The notes beneath the pieces were generated by a model. That model was not told the DNA's origin and did not search any database. It saw only the letters and a program-made list of their open reading frames with translations. The position numbers were made by a program, and so were the translations under genes. From the NCBI RefSeq assembly GCF_901873445.1, contig NZ_CABFLN010000077.1, forward strand, positions 1-62,252: DNA of 62,252 bases, in the 5' to 3' direction. This document shows, one piece after another, positions 34,148 through 42,957 of this stretch. This DNA is from Gemella haemolysans. GTDB taxonomy: Bacteria > Bacillota > Bacilli > Staphylococcales > Gemellaceae. Every line of letters starts with the position of its first letter. Positions within the stretch are counted from its first letter, which is position 1.

Positions 34148-34310
34148 ATTCATAAAGTTAAAGTATACTCTATTCCTTAAAACACATTTTTTTAAACAAC
34201 TATTTTGCTTTACAAGACACCTTTGATATGGTACTATTATGTTTAACAAGATAGCGCGAATTTTTAACTTTCATATTAATAACTATAAAACCAAGAAAGG
34301 AGGTTTCAAA

Positions 34311-34637
34311 ATGGAGATTAACACTTCTCAAATACTAAAAGGTACATTAGAAGCATGCATATTACAGCTAATTAAAAACAAAGAAATGTATGGCTATGAA
34401 ATAACTGAACAGCTCTCTAATTATGGACTTGATATGGTTGCTCAAGGAACTATATATCCCCTACTATTAAAATTAGAAAAAGAGAATTTAGTCACTAGTT
34501 ATTTGAAAGAAAGCAACTTTGGACCTCCTAGAAAATACTATTCTATTACTAATCAAGGTAAAGAATATATAAATTCATTTAAAGATATATGGGGCAATAT
34601 AAGTACAACAATCACAGAGATTATGAAAGATAAATAA
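34311..34637 (+). CDS. PadR-family transcriptional regulator
   Basis: 108 aa: LKGTLEACILQLI and MYGYEITEQL open a PadR winged helix, with QGTIYPLLLKLEKENLV as the recognition region. Start at 34311 with AAAGGAGG upstream. The next gene, 21 bp downstream, encodes a membrane protein, the usual PadR partner, which it likely represses. A TTTACA...TACTAT promoter lies near 34210-34240. Confidence 0.9.
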   Translation: MEINTSQILKGTLEACILQLIKNKEMYGYEITEQLSNYGLDMVAQGTIYPLLLKLEKENLVTSYLKESNFGPPRKYYSITNQGKEYINSFKDIWGNISTTITEIMKDK

Positions 34638-34658
34638 TATTAGCAAGGAGGATGCACT

Positions 34659-35312
34659 ATGAATACAGCTAACCTACTAAAACACAATAACGAACTTAGA
34701 TCACAACTTAATGAAGATAACAAGAAATATTATGAAGAACTTTTAGTCGCTTGTCGAATAAAAAATACTACAAAAAATGAATCTGCTCTAGAAATTCAAT
34801 TACTAGAAATATTACAAGATTTGATTCTATATCAAAAACAAGGAAAAAACTTTACAGATGTTTTTGGTAATGATATAAAAAAATTATCTTCATCAATAAT
34901 TGCAGAACTGCCAAAGGAAAACAAAATGAAAATATTTAGATTTTCTCTAGTTTATCTTTTAATATTAATTATTAGTTCTCTAGTACCTTCTGTATTCACT
35001 AGAACTATACAACCAATTATAACAATGTTCTCTATATTATTATTAGCTTTAGGATCAGCAGTTTGCTTATATCTATTAATTTATAAAAAAACAGATAAAA
35101 ATAAGTGGTTTATATATATTTCTTCGTTAATTATATTTGAAATTTCTTTTATTCTAATACCTATTCTAAATAAACTAAAGCTACTTCCAGAGTATCTTTC
35201 TCTAGAAGTAACAGTATCAAGTAACATCTTATACTTATTTGGAATTTTTAGTGCACTTTCTTATATATACATTTTTTTAACTTTCAAAAAATACTACTCT
35301 AAAAAAATATAA
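34659..35312 (+). CDS. Membrane protein with DUF1129-like N-terminal region
   Basis: 217 aa: a cytoplasmic helical N-terminal part (about 1-85, with LLEILQDLILYQKQGKNF) resembling the DUF1129 or DUF1048-like domains that accompany PadR regulators, then four to five membrane segments (from about 95) and a basic end. Ribosome site AAGGAGG is strong. Likely sensed or controlled by the PadR gene. Function unknown. Confidence 0.72.
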   Translation: MNTANLLKHNNELRSQLNEDNKKYYEELLVACRIKNTTKNESALEIQLLEILQDLILYQKQGKNFTDVFGNDIKKLSSSIIAELPKENKMKIFRFSLVYLLILIISSLVPSVFTRTIQPIITMFSILLLALGSAVCLYLLIYKKTDKNKWFIYISSLIIFEISFILIPILNKLKLLPEYLSLEVTVSSNILYLFGIFSALSYIYIFLTFKKYYSKKI

Positions 35313-35319
35313 TAAAGCT

Positions 35320-35350
35320 ACCCGACTAAATCTTTAGTCGGGTGTTTCTT
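35320..35350 (+). terminator. Terminator of the padR unit
   Basis: ACCCGACTAAA / TTTAGTCGGGT (35320-35330 and 35333-35343) followed by GTTTC; the tail is short. Confidence 0.75.
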
Positions 35351-35404
35351 CGCTAAAGTTCACCTTAGTGAAATAATTTTAATTTAAAAATAACATTTTT
35401 TCTA

Positions 35405-35433
35405 TTGAATAATTTTTTTAAACCTGTTATAAT
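35405..35433 (+). promoter_or_regulatory. Promoter of the CDF exporter gene
   Basis: TTGAAT (35405-35410), 17-bp spacer, TATAAT (35428-35433). Confidence 0.8.
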
Positions 35434-35460
35434 GGTAAAACATTATTTTAGGAGGAAGCC

Positions 35461-36351
35461 ATGAATAATTCTATTTTCGATAAATTAAAACGTGCTGAAC
35501 AAGGTGCCAAACTTAGTATTCTGTCATATTTATTGCTGACCGTTTTAAAACTTTGTGCTGGTCTATTTTTTAAATCTTCAGCCTTAGTTGCCGATGGTAT
35601 TAACAACGCTACCGATGTAATTTCATCAGTATGCGTACTTATCGGTTTGAAAATTTCTAGAAAACCAGCAGATGAAGATCACCTTTATGGTCACTTTAGA
35701 GCCGAGCTTATATCTACATTAATAGCTTCATTTATTATGCTATATGCAGGGATCGAAGTAGTAATGTATGCAATAAAAAAAATTATAACAAAAAATTTCG
35801 AACAACCTAACCTACTTTCTGCAGTTGTCGCTTTTATAGCGAGTGCTATTATGCTTGGGGTTTATTTCTATAATATTCGTCTAGCTAAAAAAATTGGAAG
35901 TAAATCTCTTAAAGCTGCGGCTCTTGATAATCTTAGCGATGCTTTTGTTTCTATCGGAACATTAATAGGGATTATCGCTACATATATCGGACTTCCAATA
36001 GCTGATTCAGTAGTTGCAATAATTGTCGGATTACTTATTATTTACACTGCTGTTAGTATTTTCAAAGAATCTACACACGTTCTTACTGACGGCGTTGATA
36101 CTGAAGTGATAGATAAAGTTAACGATATTGTAAATGATATTAAAGGTGTTACATCAATAGTAGATACGAAAGGTAGAACTCATGGCTTACTATACTTTAT
36201 CGATATTACTGTTACTGTCGAACCATCATTAAATGTTAAACAAAGTCACGACATCACCGTAAAAATAGAAAAAGCACTATCTAAAGAATTCTATTATTGT
36301 GAAACTTTAGTACACTTAGAACCACATGGTATTGCTTGCCATTCATATTAA
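35461..36351 (+). CDS. Cation diffusion facilitator (CDF) metal exporter
   Basis: 296 aa with about six membrane segments and a C-terminal cytoplasmic domain (about 205-296). The TM2 metal site is ADGINNATD, TM5 is AALDNLSDAF, and DEDHLYGHFRAE fits the family. Probably exports Zn, Mn or Fe; the metal cannot be told with certainty. GGAGGAAG precedes the ATG. Monocistronic. Confidence 0.92.
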   Translation: MNNSIFDKLKRAEQGAKLSILSYLLLTVLKLCAGLFFKSSALVADGINNATDVISSVCVLIGLKISRKPADEDHLYGHFRAELISTLIASFIMLYAGIEVVMYAIKKIITKNFEQPNLLSAVVAFIASAIMLGVYFYNIRLAKKIGSKSLKAAALDNLSDAFVSIGTLIGIIATYIGLPIADSVVAIIVGLLIIYTAVSIFKESTHVLTDGVDTEVIDKVNDIVNDIKGVTSIVDTKGRTHGLLYFIDITVTVEPSLNVKQSHDITVKIEKALSKEFYYCETLVHLEPHGIACHSY

Positions 36352-36359
36352 AATATTTC

Positions 36360-36417
36360 AAGATGAAATTATACTTCTTTTAACTTAAGTTATTTCTAGT
36401 ATAATTTCATCTTTTTT
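36360..36417 (+). terminator. Terminator of the CDF gene
   Basis: AGATGAAATTATACT / AGTATAATTTCATCT around a 22-base loop, followed by TTTTTT. Confidence 0.85.
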
Positions 36418-36430
36418 ACTGCACCGATGT

Positions 36431-36459
36431 TTGACAAAAACAAATACTAAAAGTATAAT
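36431..36459 (+). promoter_or_regulatory. Promoter of the mevalonate operon
   Basis: TTGACA (36431-36436), 17-bp spacer, TATAAT (36454-36459). Confidence 0.88.
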
Positions 36460-36554
36460 TATTGTACGTATAAAAGTATTTTTAACTATTAATTATCTTT
36501 TAATTAAATAGTATAAAATACTACTTAATTATAAAAATTGGAGTTTTTAAATTT

Positions 36555-37361
36555 ATGACGCACGCAAAAGCAATATTCTTCGGTGAACATGCAGTCGTTT
36601 ATGGATATAAAGGGATTACTATTCCACTTCCACAAATGAGTGTCGAGGTCACTTTAGAAGAAACTGATACAATTCAACAAAGAGATGAGATTCTTAGCTT
36701 TATAGCTAATACATGTGGAATCGATAATAAAACAAAAATTAATATTACTAGTACCATCCCTGTAGGGCGTGGACTAGGTTCTTCTGCTGCGCTGAGTAGC
36801 GCTATTGCACGTGCAAAAAAACTCCCAAATGTTAGAGAAATTGCTAATAAATGCGAGAAATTTATCCACGGAAATCCTAGCGGTATTGATGTAAATCAAG
36901 TACTTAGTGACACTCCCCTTTTATTTTCAAAAAAAGAGGGAGCTAGTGAGTTAACTTTCGATTTAAACAGTTATTTACTAATTATCGATACAGGTGTTGT
37001 TGGAATCACTAAAGAAACTCTAAAACATATAGAAGATAATTATGTTGAATACGAGAAATATATTGCTGAATTAGGTGAAATCACTGATTTAGTAATCGAA
37101 CCATTAAAAAATAAAAAAATCGACCTTGTCGGACAATATATGTATAAAGCTCATGATTTACTGCGCAAACTAGGAGTAAGTCATGCGAGCAACGATGAGG
37201 TTGTGGAAATTTGTAAAAACAATAATGCAATTGGTGCCAAGCTAACTGGTGGTGGTGCTGGTGGTTGTTGTATTAGCCTTAGCAAAACAAAAGAAAATGC
37301 ACTGGAAATTCAAAACGCACTAAAAGAGAAAGGATATTCATCATGGATAGTTACAGTTTAG
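36555..37361 (+). CDS. mvk: Mevalonate kinase
   Basis: 268-aa GHMP kinase. It carries FFGEHAVVYGY (motif 1), PVGRGLGSSAALSSAIA (ATP loop) and KLTGGGAGGCCISL (motif 3). It phosphorylates mevalonate in the pathway to isopentenyl diphosphate. Short compared with the 290-310 aa of many homologues. It overlaps mvaD by 19 bp; operon order mvk-mvaD-pmk-fni is typical of streptococci and staphylococci. Confidence 0.94.
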   Translation: MTHAKAIFFGEHAVVYGYKGITIPLPQMSVEVTLEETDTIQQRDEILSFIANTCGIDNKTKINITSTIPVGRGLGSSAALSSAIARAKKLPNVREIANKCEKFIHGNPSGIDVNQVLSDTPLLFSKKEGASELTFDLNSYLLIIDTGVVGITKETLKHIEDNYVEYEKYIAELGEITDLVIEPLKNKKIDLVGQYMYKAHDLLRKLGVSHASNDEVVEICKNNNAIGAKLTGGGAGGCCISLSKTKENALEIQNALKEKGYSSWIVTV

Positions 37362-38254
37362 GTTATGCTAATATTGCCTTAGTTAAATACTGGGGAAAAA
37401 AATCTAAAGATCCTGTCTTACCTTATAATCCTAATATTTCTTTAAGATTAGACAATCTTTTATCAAAAACAAAAATAGAAAAAAATAACAATAATGTTGA
37501 TGAATTTTATATCAATGACGAAAAACAAAGCCAAGAAGAAGTTGATAAGATGATTAAATTCATCTCTAAATTTACACCTACTGAACGAGAAGCTATAACT
37601 ATAAAAAGTTATAACACCGTACCTACTGCTGCTGGACTTTCTTCAAGTTCTAGCGGTACTATGGCGTTAGTTCTTGCTTGTAATGAATATTTCAATTTAA
37701 ACAAAACTACTAAAGAATTAGTTGAAATAGCTAAAGAAGGATCTGGTTCTTCATGCCGAAGTTTCTATAAACTTGCTGCTTGGCTTGAGGATGGAAGTGT
37801 TGAAGAGTTAGAATGCTCTCTAGACTTCGGAATGATGGTTCTTGTAGTTAATGAAGATAGAAAGAAAATTTCTAGTCGTGTCGCTATGGAGCGCTGTGTT
37901 CAAACATCAACAACATTCAGTGCTTGGGTAGAAAAAGCTAAAAACGATTTTGTATTAATGAAAGAAGCTCTAAAAGAAGCCGACTTCGAGAAAATTGGTG
38001 AGATTACAGAAAGTAACGCACTAGCTATGCATGGTACAACTTCTACATCTACTCCAAGTTTTTCGTTCTTAACTGAAGAAAGCTACATGGCTATGGATAT
38101 CGTAAAAGAACTACGTTCTAAAGGTTATAGATGTTACTTCACTATGGATGCTGGCCCAAATGTGAAAGTACTATACTTAAGGGAAGATCAAGACAAATTA
38201 TATGAGGAAATTTCAAAATTATGGAAGAAAAAAATAATTTTGTGCATGGAGTAG
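37343..38254 (+). CDS. mvaD: Diphosphomevalonate decarboxylase
   Basis: 303-aa GHMP-family enzyme with ANIALVKYWGKK and PTAAGLSSSSSGTMAL (ATP loop), GSGSSCRSFYKLAAWLEDG and FTMDAGPNVKVLY. It converts diphosphomevalonate to isopentenyl diphosphate. Start inside the end of mvk; its own end overlaps pmk by 34 bp. Confidence 0.94.
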   Translation: MDSYSLGYANIALVKYWGKKSKDPVLPYNPNISLRLDNLLSKTKIEKNNNNVDEFYINDEKQSQEEVDKMIKFISKFTPTEREAITIKSYNTVPTAAGLSSSSSGTMALVLACNEYFNLNKTTKELVEIAKEGSGSSCRSFYKLAAWLEDGSVEELECSLDFGMMVLVVNEDRKKISSRVAMERCVQTSTTFSAWVEKAKNDFVLMKEALKEADFEKIGEITESNALAMHGTTSTSTPSFSFLTEESYMAMDIVKELRSKGYRCYFTMDAGPNVKVLYLREDQDKLYEEISKLWKKKIILCME

Positions 38255-39210
38255 CATACGGTAAGCTCTATCTTGCTGGTGAATATGCGATTTTAGAAGA
38301 TTATGCTTCTGCACTAATAACAAGTGTCCCTAAAAAAATTACAGTATTTGTAGAAGAAAGTGATAAAACTACTATCTTCGATACAATTAATAAAACTTCT
38401 GTTGGCCTTTTTGAAGAAAATAGTAACTTCACACTAGTTCAACAATTTATCCAATTTTTAACAGAATATACAAATAGTGATAAAACATTTTCTCTTACTA
38501 TTTTCAATGAACTTCATAGTGATGATAAAAAATACGGTCTAGGCTCATCTGGCGCTGTTCTTGTCGCTATAGCTCGAGCAATATTATCATTCGAAAATAT
38601 TACATATAGTGATCTAACTATTTTCAAATTGGTTGCCCTATTTAATATTAAACACAATCTAAGCGGATCTATGGGAGATGTTGCTGCGAGTATCAATGAT
38701 GGAATCACCTTCTATCAAAAATTCAATGCCAAATTCGTTAATGAAATGATTCTCCAAAACAAGTCTGTTAAAGAAATAATTAATACAAATTGGGATGGAC
38801 TTCTTATTGAAAAAATACATCCTAAAGCTGATTTAAGCATCTTAGCACGATGGACTGGTGAAGCTGTTGATACGAAAGAGCACGTTAAACTTTGGAAACA
38901 ACATAAAGATAATTACAAAGAAGAATTTAGAGTTTTTGTAGAGACTTCTAATCACCTTGTAAAAACATTAAAAGAGAATTTAGTAGAAACAGATGCATCA
39001 AATGCTCTTAATACGATAAATAAACTTAGAGAAAATCTATTGTATTTAGAAAGTTTCTCTAAAATACCTATGGAAACTAATGCAATGAAAAATTATATCG
39101 ACTCACATTCTGCTGGTAAACAGAGTGGTTCTGGTAGTGGTGATATTGTATTAGGATTTGAAAAAAATAACGATAAGTATCAGCTACAACTGAACTTAGA
39201 AAGATTATAA
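38221..39210 (+). CDS. pmk: Phosphomevalonate kinase
   Basis: 329-aa GHMP kinase. YGKLYLAGEYAILED opens the protein; KYGLGSSGAVLVAIARA is the ATP loop; GAGK-like SAGKQSGSGSGD (about 300) is motif 3. The long overlap with mvaD suggests coupled translation. Confidence 0.93.
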   Translation: MEEKNNFVHGVAYGKLYLAGEYAILEDYASALITSVPKKITVFVEESDKTTIFDTINKTSVGLFEENSNFTLVQQFIQFLTEYTNSDKTFSLTIFNELHSDDKKYGLGSSGAVLVAIARAILSFENITYSDLTIFKLVALFNIKHNLSGSMGDVAASINDGITFYQKFNAKFVNEMILQNKSVKEIINTNWDGLLIEKIHPKADLSILARWTGEAVDTKEHVKLWKQHKDNYKEEFRVFVETSNHLVKTLKENLVETDASNALNTINKLRENLLYLESFSKIPMETNAMKNYIDSHSAGKQSGSGSGDIVLGFEKNNDKYQLQLNLERL

Positions 39211-39231
39211 TACACTACGAAAGGATTAATT

Positions 39232-40182
39232 ATGAGAAAAAAAGATCATATTAGATTGGCGCTTGCTGATAAAACAAAAGTAACTAGCTTGGACTCATAC
39301 GCAATTGATTACAATAGTATTCCACTTTTCGGATTAGATGATGTGGATACTTCTACATCAGTTTGTGGGGATCGTTGGGAATATCCATTCTTCATCAATG
39401 CTATAACTGCTGGTGGAGAAGATTGTAATAAAATTAATCAAGATTTTATGGAAGTTAGTAAAAAATGTGGAATTAAATTTTTTCCAGGATCATATTCTCC
39501 AGCTCTTAAGAGTAAAGAAGACGAAGAAGCTTATCCTAAAGGCTATTCGGTAAACTTAGGATTAGATAAAGATCCAAAACTTATTTTAGAAGCAATTGAA
39601 AAATCACAAGCAAAATATATTCAACTTCATACTAATCCTCTTCAAGAAATAGTTATGCCAGAAGGTGATCATAACTTCGAAAGTTGGTACACTAACCTAA
39701 AAGAAGTCAGCTCTAAATCTCCTATTCCTGTAATCTTAAAAGAAACAGGTTTTGGCATGAACGAAGCTACTATTAAACTAGCAATCGATTTAAATATTCC
39801 AGCCGTGGATATCAGCGGTATGGGTGGAACAAACTTCGCTAGAATCGAAAATGGACGAAGAACTGATAAATCAACTTACCTAGAAGCAATTGGATACACT
39901 ACAGCAGAAAGTCTAGAAATCGCCTACTCTTATAAAGATAAAATAGATATTATCGCAAGTGGTGGTATTCGTAATCCTCTAGATGTTGTAAAATGTCTAG
40001 CTTTAGGAGCTAAAGCAGTTGGTGTTTCTAAAATTTTCTTAGAAATCCTTGTAAATGAAGGAAAAGATGCCCTAATTCAAGAAATTGAAAAATGGAAAAA
40101 AGAAGTTAAGTTCTTGATGATACTTATGAATGCTAGAAATATAGCTGAATTAGATAAAAAAATAAGAAAAATAGAATTCTAA
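39232..40182 (+). CDS. fni: Isopentenyl-diphosphate delta-isomerase, type 2 (FMN)
   Basis: 316-aa TIM barrel; NAITAGGEDCNKIN, HTNPLQEIVMPEGD, DISGMGGTNFARIEN and ASGGIRNPLDV are type 2 IPP isomerase motifs. It interconverts IPP and DMAPP with FMN. Ends the mevalonate operon. About 30 residues shorter than many homologues, which fits the compact genes in this operon. Confidence 0.94.
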   Translation: MRKKDHIRLALADKTKVTSLDSYAIDYNSIPLFGLDDVDTSTSVCGDRWEYPFFINAITAGGEDCNKINQDFMEVSKKCGIKFFPGSYSPALKSKEDEEAYPKGYSVNLGLDKDPKLILEAIEKSQAKYIQLHTNPLQEIVMPEGDHNFESWYTNLKEVSSKSPIPVILKETGFGMNEATIKLAIDLNIPAVDISGMGGTNFARIENGRRTDKSTYLEAIGYTTAESLEIAYSYKDKIDIIASGGIRNPLDVVKCLALGAKAVGVSKIFLEILVNEGKDALIQEIEKWKKEVKFLMILMNARNIAELDKKIRKIEF

Positions 40183-40186
40183 AAAA

Positions 40187-40225
40187 AGAAGATTCCGTCC
40201 GTCTTGGATGGAATCTTCCTTATTA
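40187..40225 (+). terminator. Terminator of the mevalonate operon
   Basis: GAAGATTCCGTCC / GGATGGAATCTTC stem with a T-rich tail. Confidence 0.75.
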
Positions 40226-40280
40226 TTTATGCTCAGGAAGACTCAAAAGACCTAAATTCTAACAAAGTGTATATGATAAC

Positions 40281-40407
40281 TCATAGACGCAGTGGTTTAT
40301 TGATATCTAAATTCGCTTTATAAAAGCTTTTTAGATATCTAATAAACTTTGCGGGGGTGACTCGACAAAATCGATTTCTACGAAATCACGATTTTTGAGT
40401 CACTCCC
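40281..40407. repeat. Dispersed palindromic intergenic repeat, copy B
   Basis: Inverted copy of the element at 16933-17026. GGGGGTGACTC (40353-40363) and GAGTCACTCCC (40397-40407) close a hairpin with GATTTC...GAAATC at its tip; AACCACTGCGTCTATGA (minus strand) is the far end. It has about 30 extra bases, including an AGATATCTA / TAGATATC inverted repeat. Confidence 0.75.
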
Positions 40408-40550
40408 TCTTCTAATGCTGCTAGTCTTTTAATTGCTTTATTTAAATCATCTTGTAAATCATTAATTTTATTTTTATTCTTCTGATTTTCAGCAATTAAG
40501 TACCAACATGAAATTAATAACATAATATTTAAACAAATTATTGCAAACAT
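40386..40550 (-). CDS. 54-aa membrane-anchored coiled-coil peptide
   Basis: ATG at 40550 with AGGAGAATAGT upstream. An N-terminal hydrophobic helix (FAIICLNIMLLISCWYLIA) is followed by a charged helical stretch (INDLQDDLNKAIKRLAALEE). The last residues (GVTQKS) are read from the repeat element, so the repeat supplies the stop codon. Family unknown. Confidence 0.65.
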   Translation of the reverse strand: MFAIICLNIMLLISCWYLIAENQKNKNKINDLQDDLNKAIKRLAALEEGVTQKS

Positions 40551-40637
40551 ACTATTCTCCTAGTGATAATAATTAAAATAAGAATAACACAATTTCTTTC
40601 TTTTAACAAGAGCAGTCCTACTCCATTATATAAAGAT

Positions 40638-40665
40638 ATAAAAAAACCTCATCTTGCGATGAGGT
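40638..40665 (-). terminator. Terminator of rpsU
   Basis: ACCTCATC / GATGAGGT stem followed by seven T on the minus strand. A second hairpin (AAATCTAAAA / TTTTAGATTT, about 40677-40716) lies upstream of it. Confidence 0.8.
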
Positions 40666-40742
40666 CCTTATTTTTTAAATAAATCTAAAAGAGGGAAAGT
40701 TTTTTAGATTTTATTAATAAATTGCCTGATAATTACCAATTA

Positions 40743-40916
40743 TTAATATTTACGTTTTCTAGCCGCTTCAGATTTTTTCTTACGACGAACGCTTGGTTTT
40801 TCATAAAACTCACGTTTACGAACTTCTTGGATAGTTCCGTTTTTAGAAACAGCACGTTTGAAACGACGTAGTGCATCTTCTAGTGATTCATTTTTACGAA
40901 CTACAGTTTTTGACAT
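40743..40916 (-). CDS. rpsU: Ribosomal protein bS21
   Basis: 57-aa small-subunit protein: [19 protein letters not shown], then [18 protein letters not shown], the standard bS21 sequence. Too short for common ORF cut-offs. GGGAGGGAAAT sits upstream of ATG. Confidence 0.97.
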   Translation of the reverse strand: MSKTVVRKNESLEDALRRFKRAVSKNGTIQEVRKREFYEKPSVRRKKKSEAARKRKY

Positions 40917-41036
40917 TGGATTTCCCTCCCTCCGATACTACAAAATCTTAATTTAATACTTAATTAAATGTTTAAGATATAAAATAAATACAAAACATTC
41001 AATCAATAAGACTGCTTTTAAGCAATCTACTTACAT

Positions 41037-41065
41037 ATTGTATTATATTCTTACGTTCTTGTCAA
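41037..41065 (-). promoter_or_regulatory. Promoter of rpsU
   Basis: TTGACA (41060-41065), 17-bp spacer, TACAAT (41037-41042) on the minus strand. Confidence 0.82.
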
Positions 41066-41130
41066 CCTTTAATAGCAATTTGTTAACATATTTCTACGAA
41101 AATAATCTTTTCATTTATACATTAATGATG

Positions 41131-42033
41131 CTATTTTTCTGCTAACCAATTTTTAAATTCTTCAATAAAATTAGCATAACCTTCTTTATTTTTATGACTA
41201 GGTACTTGAGCTAAAAATACTTGATTTGGCAATTTAGTTTGACCTTTTTTAGTTATTAAAATAATAGCTTTTTGTTGAGATGCATTTTTGAACATCTCAT
41301 CAGGTAAAGTAATTACCGCATTTAAATTAATATCTTCTTCTAAAAATTTCTTGAAATTATCTTCAAGCTCAAGAACTTTTTTAGGCACTACTAATACTCC
41401 TACACCATTATCATTTAAATAATTAGATGCTTGCTCAATGAATAGTAAAGCATTTAAGCTATATCCTTCAGCACTACAAAGTTTATAGTTTAAGCTATTA
41501 TCCTCATCAGCATAATAGCCAAAAGGTACATCACTGATAATAACATCTTGTTTTTTAATATTTAAAGGTTTAAGTGCATCTTGATTAATGATCTCAACAT
41601 TAGTTTCTAATAAATTGAAAATATTTTGTTGTAATCTAGCATAATTATTATCAACATCAACAGAAGTTAATTCGTAGTCACCTTTTGATAAGGCAGCTAA
41701 GTTAATTAAGAAGTTTCCACTTCCACTAGCAAAATCAGCTACAGAAATTTTCTCATTATTGTATAAACACTCTAAAATATGAGATACATACATAGTAATA
41801 ACTTCTGGTGTAATGTCGTAACTTGGATTATTTAACTCTTTAAGAGCTTTTAAAAGTAAAAACTGATAAGCTTTTTTAATATCCTCTTTAGAGAAATTGT
41901 CGACAATATCAAAATACTCTTCATCATTCTCTAAAGTTAAGTATTTCACTAAAGAGTCAAAATACAACCCTTCACCTTTATTCTCTTCTACCTGTTTATC
42001 TATCTTAAAAAATAATTTTTCTAAATCTGACAT
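41131..42033 (-). CDS. N6-adenine-methylase-like protein (YtxK type)
   Basis: 300 aa. SAM-binding FASGSGNFLINL and a DVPFGYY motif in place of (D/N)PPY/F, then VLVVPKKVLE and FKNASQQKAIILITKKG. The fold is that of HsdM/YtxK N6-methylases, but the changed catalytic motif leaves substrate doubtful. Begins 15 bp after the DpnII endonuclease gene with GGAGGAACC, so it may be co-transcribed. Confidence 0.8.
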   Translation of the reverse strand: MSDLEKLFFKIDKQVEENKGEGLYFDSLVKYLTLENDEEYFDIVDNFSKEDIKKAYQFLLLKALKELNNPSYDITPEVITMYVSHILECLYNNEKISVADFASGSGNFLINLAALSKGDYELTSVDVDNNYARLQQNIFNLLETNVEIINQDALKPLNIKKQDVIISDVPFGYYADEDNSLNYKLCSAEGYSLNALLFIEQASNYLNDNGVGVLVVPKKVLELEDNFKKFLEEDINLNAVITLPDEMFKNASQQKAIILITKKGQTKLPNQVFLAQVPSHKNKEGYANFIEEFKNWLAEK

Positions 42034-42048
42034 GGTTCCTCCTATATA

Positions 42049-42957
42049 TTATTTTTTAAACAAATCAAATAAATATCCTTGTTTTAACATTTCTAAATTA
42101 AAAATATTGTCTATATGTCCAAAAGCTTCAGATAAAGGATAACGTGCCGTATGCCATCCTTGTCCATCAGTTACCCATGAAAAACTCACATCATCTTTAG
42201 CTGTTTGAATTAATTTACTTAGTTCCGTAAATTCACCAGAGACGGATTTCAGTTTACTTCCACCGCCACCATAGTAGTTAGTTTCAATAAGCCATACTTT
42301 ATTTTTTTCTTTTGAAAATACTGCAATATCAAAACGACGTTCCGATTTATCTACAGGTACTTCAATTCCCCAAGAACTTCTTATATAATTTGCTGTTGCT
42401 TGAGCCTTATAAACTAAATTTTGTTCAATACAAATTTTTTCTACATTTCGCTCTAAAATATTCTCCATAGTTGTTCCACTGCGATTTTTTCTCGCATTAC
42501 TGTCTAAACCAGCTTCCACACCATAAACATAATCAACCAATGAACGATTCGCATCTTTCTGTAAAAATTCTAAAAGACCTGCATCTTTCATGAAATCTAC
42601 ATACTTTCCTAATTGACTACTATCAATATTTTTGAAATCTAATTGGTAAAAATTCATAATATCATCTACGTCAAAAAATAATATATCTAAAACTTTTTCT
42701 CTACTTGCTATTAAACTAGGAATAGCTTTTAAAAGTTGTGGTTGCTTCTGAAATAACCCTAAAGCCTCATTATAAATATCTTCTTTTCCTATTAGATAAT
42801 TTAAAGTGTGTAACTCTAATTCAAATGCTTTTGTTTCTCTTCTTACTTTATCCCAATTCACATAATATTCTGGAGTTCTATTAGTAACTGATAGTGTAGA
42901 AAAGAAATAATTTAATTTGTCTTCTACTTGGCCGGATAAATATTCCCTAAACTTCAT
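42049..42957 (-). CDS. dpnB: DpnII/MboI-type restriction endonuclease (GATC)
   Basis: 302 aa. RRFDIAVFSKEK and WLIETNYYGGGGSKLKS form the nuclease core (D...ExN) of the DpnII/MboI family, and MENILERNVEK precedes them. Expected to cut unmethylated GATC. The start overlaps the upstream nuclease-like gene by 11 bp. The two methylases upstream should protect the host. Confidence 0.93.
   Translation of the reverse strand: MKFREYLSGQVEDKLNYFFSTLSVTNRTPEYYVNWDKVRRETKAFELELHTLNYLIGKEDIYNEALGLFQKQPQLLKAIPSLIASREKVLDILFFDVDDIMNFYQLDFKNIDSSQLGKYVDFMKDAGLLEFLQKDANRSLVDYVYGVEAGLDSNARKNRSGTTMENILERNVEKICIEQNLVYKAQATANYIRSSWGIEVPVDKSERRFDIAVFSKEKNKVWLIETNYYGGGGSKLKSVSGEFTELSKLIQTAKDDVSFSWVTDGQGWHTARYPLSEAFGHIDNIFNLEMLKQGYLFDLFKK

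Noticed and set aside
33956..34249. Minus-strand ORF across the tRNA-Leu gene
   Set aside because: It reads through the tRNA complement and has no ribosome site.
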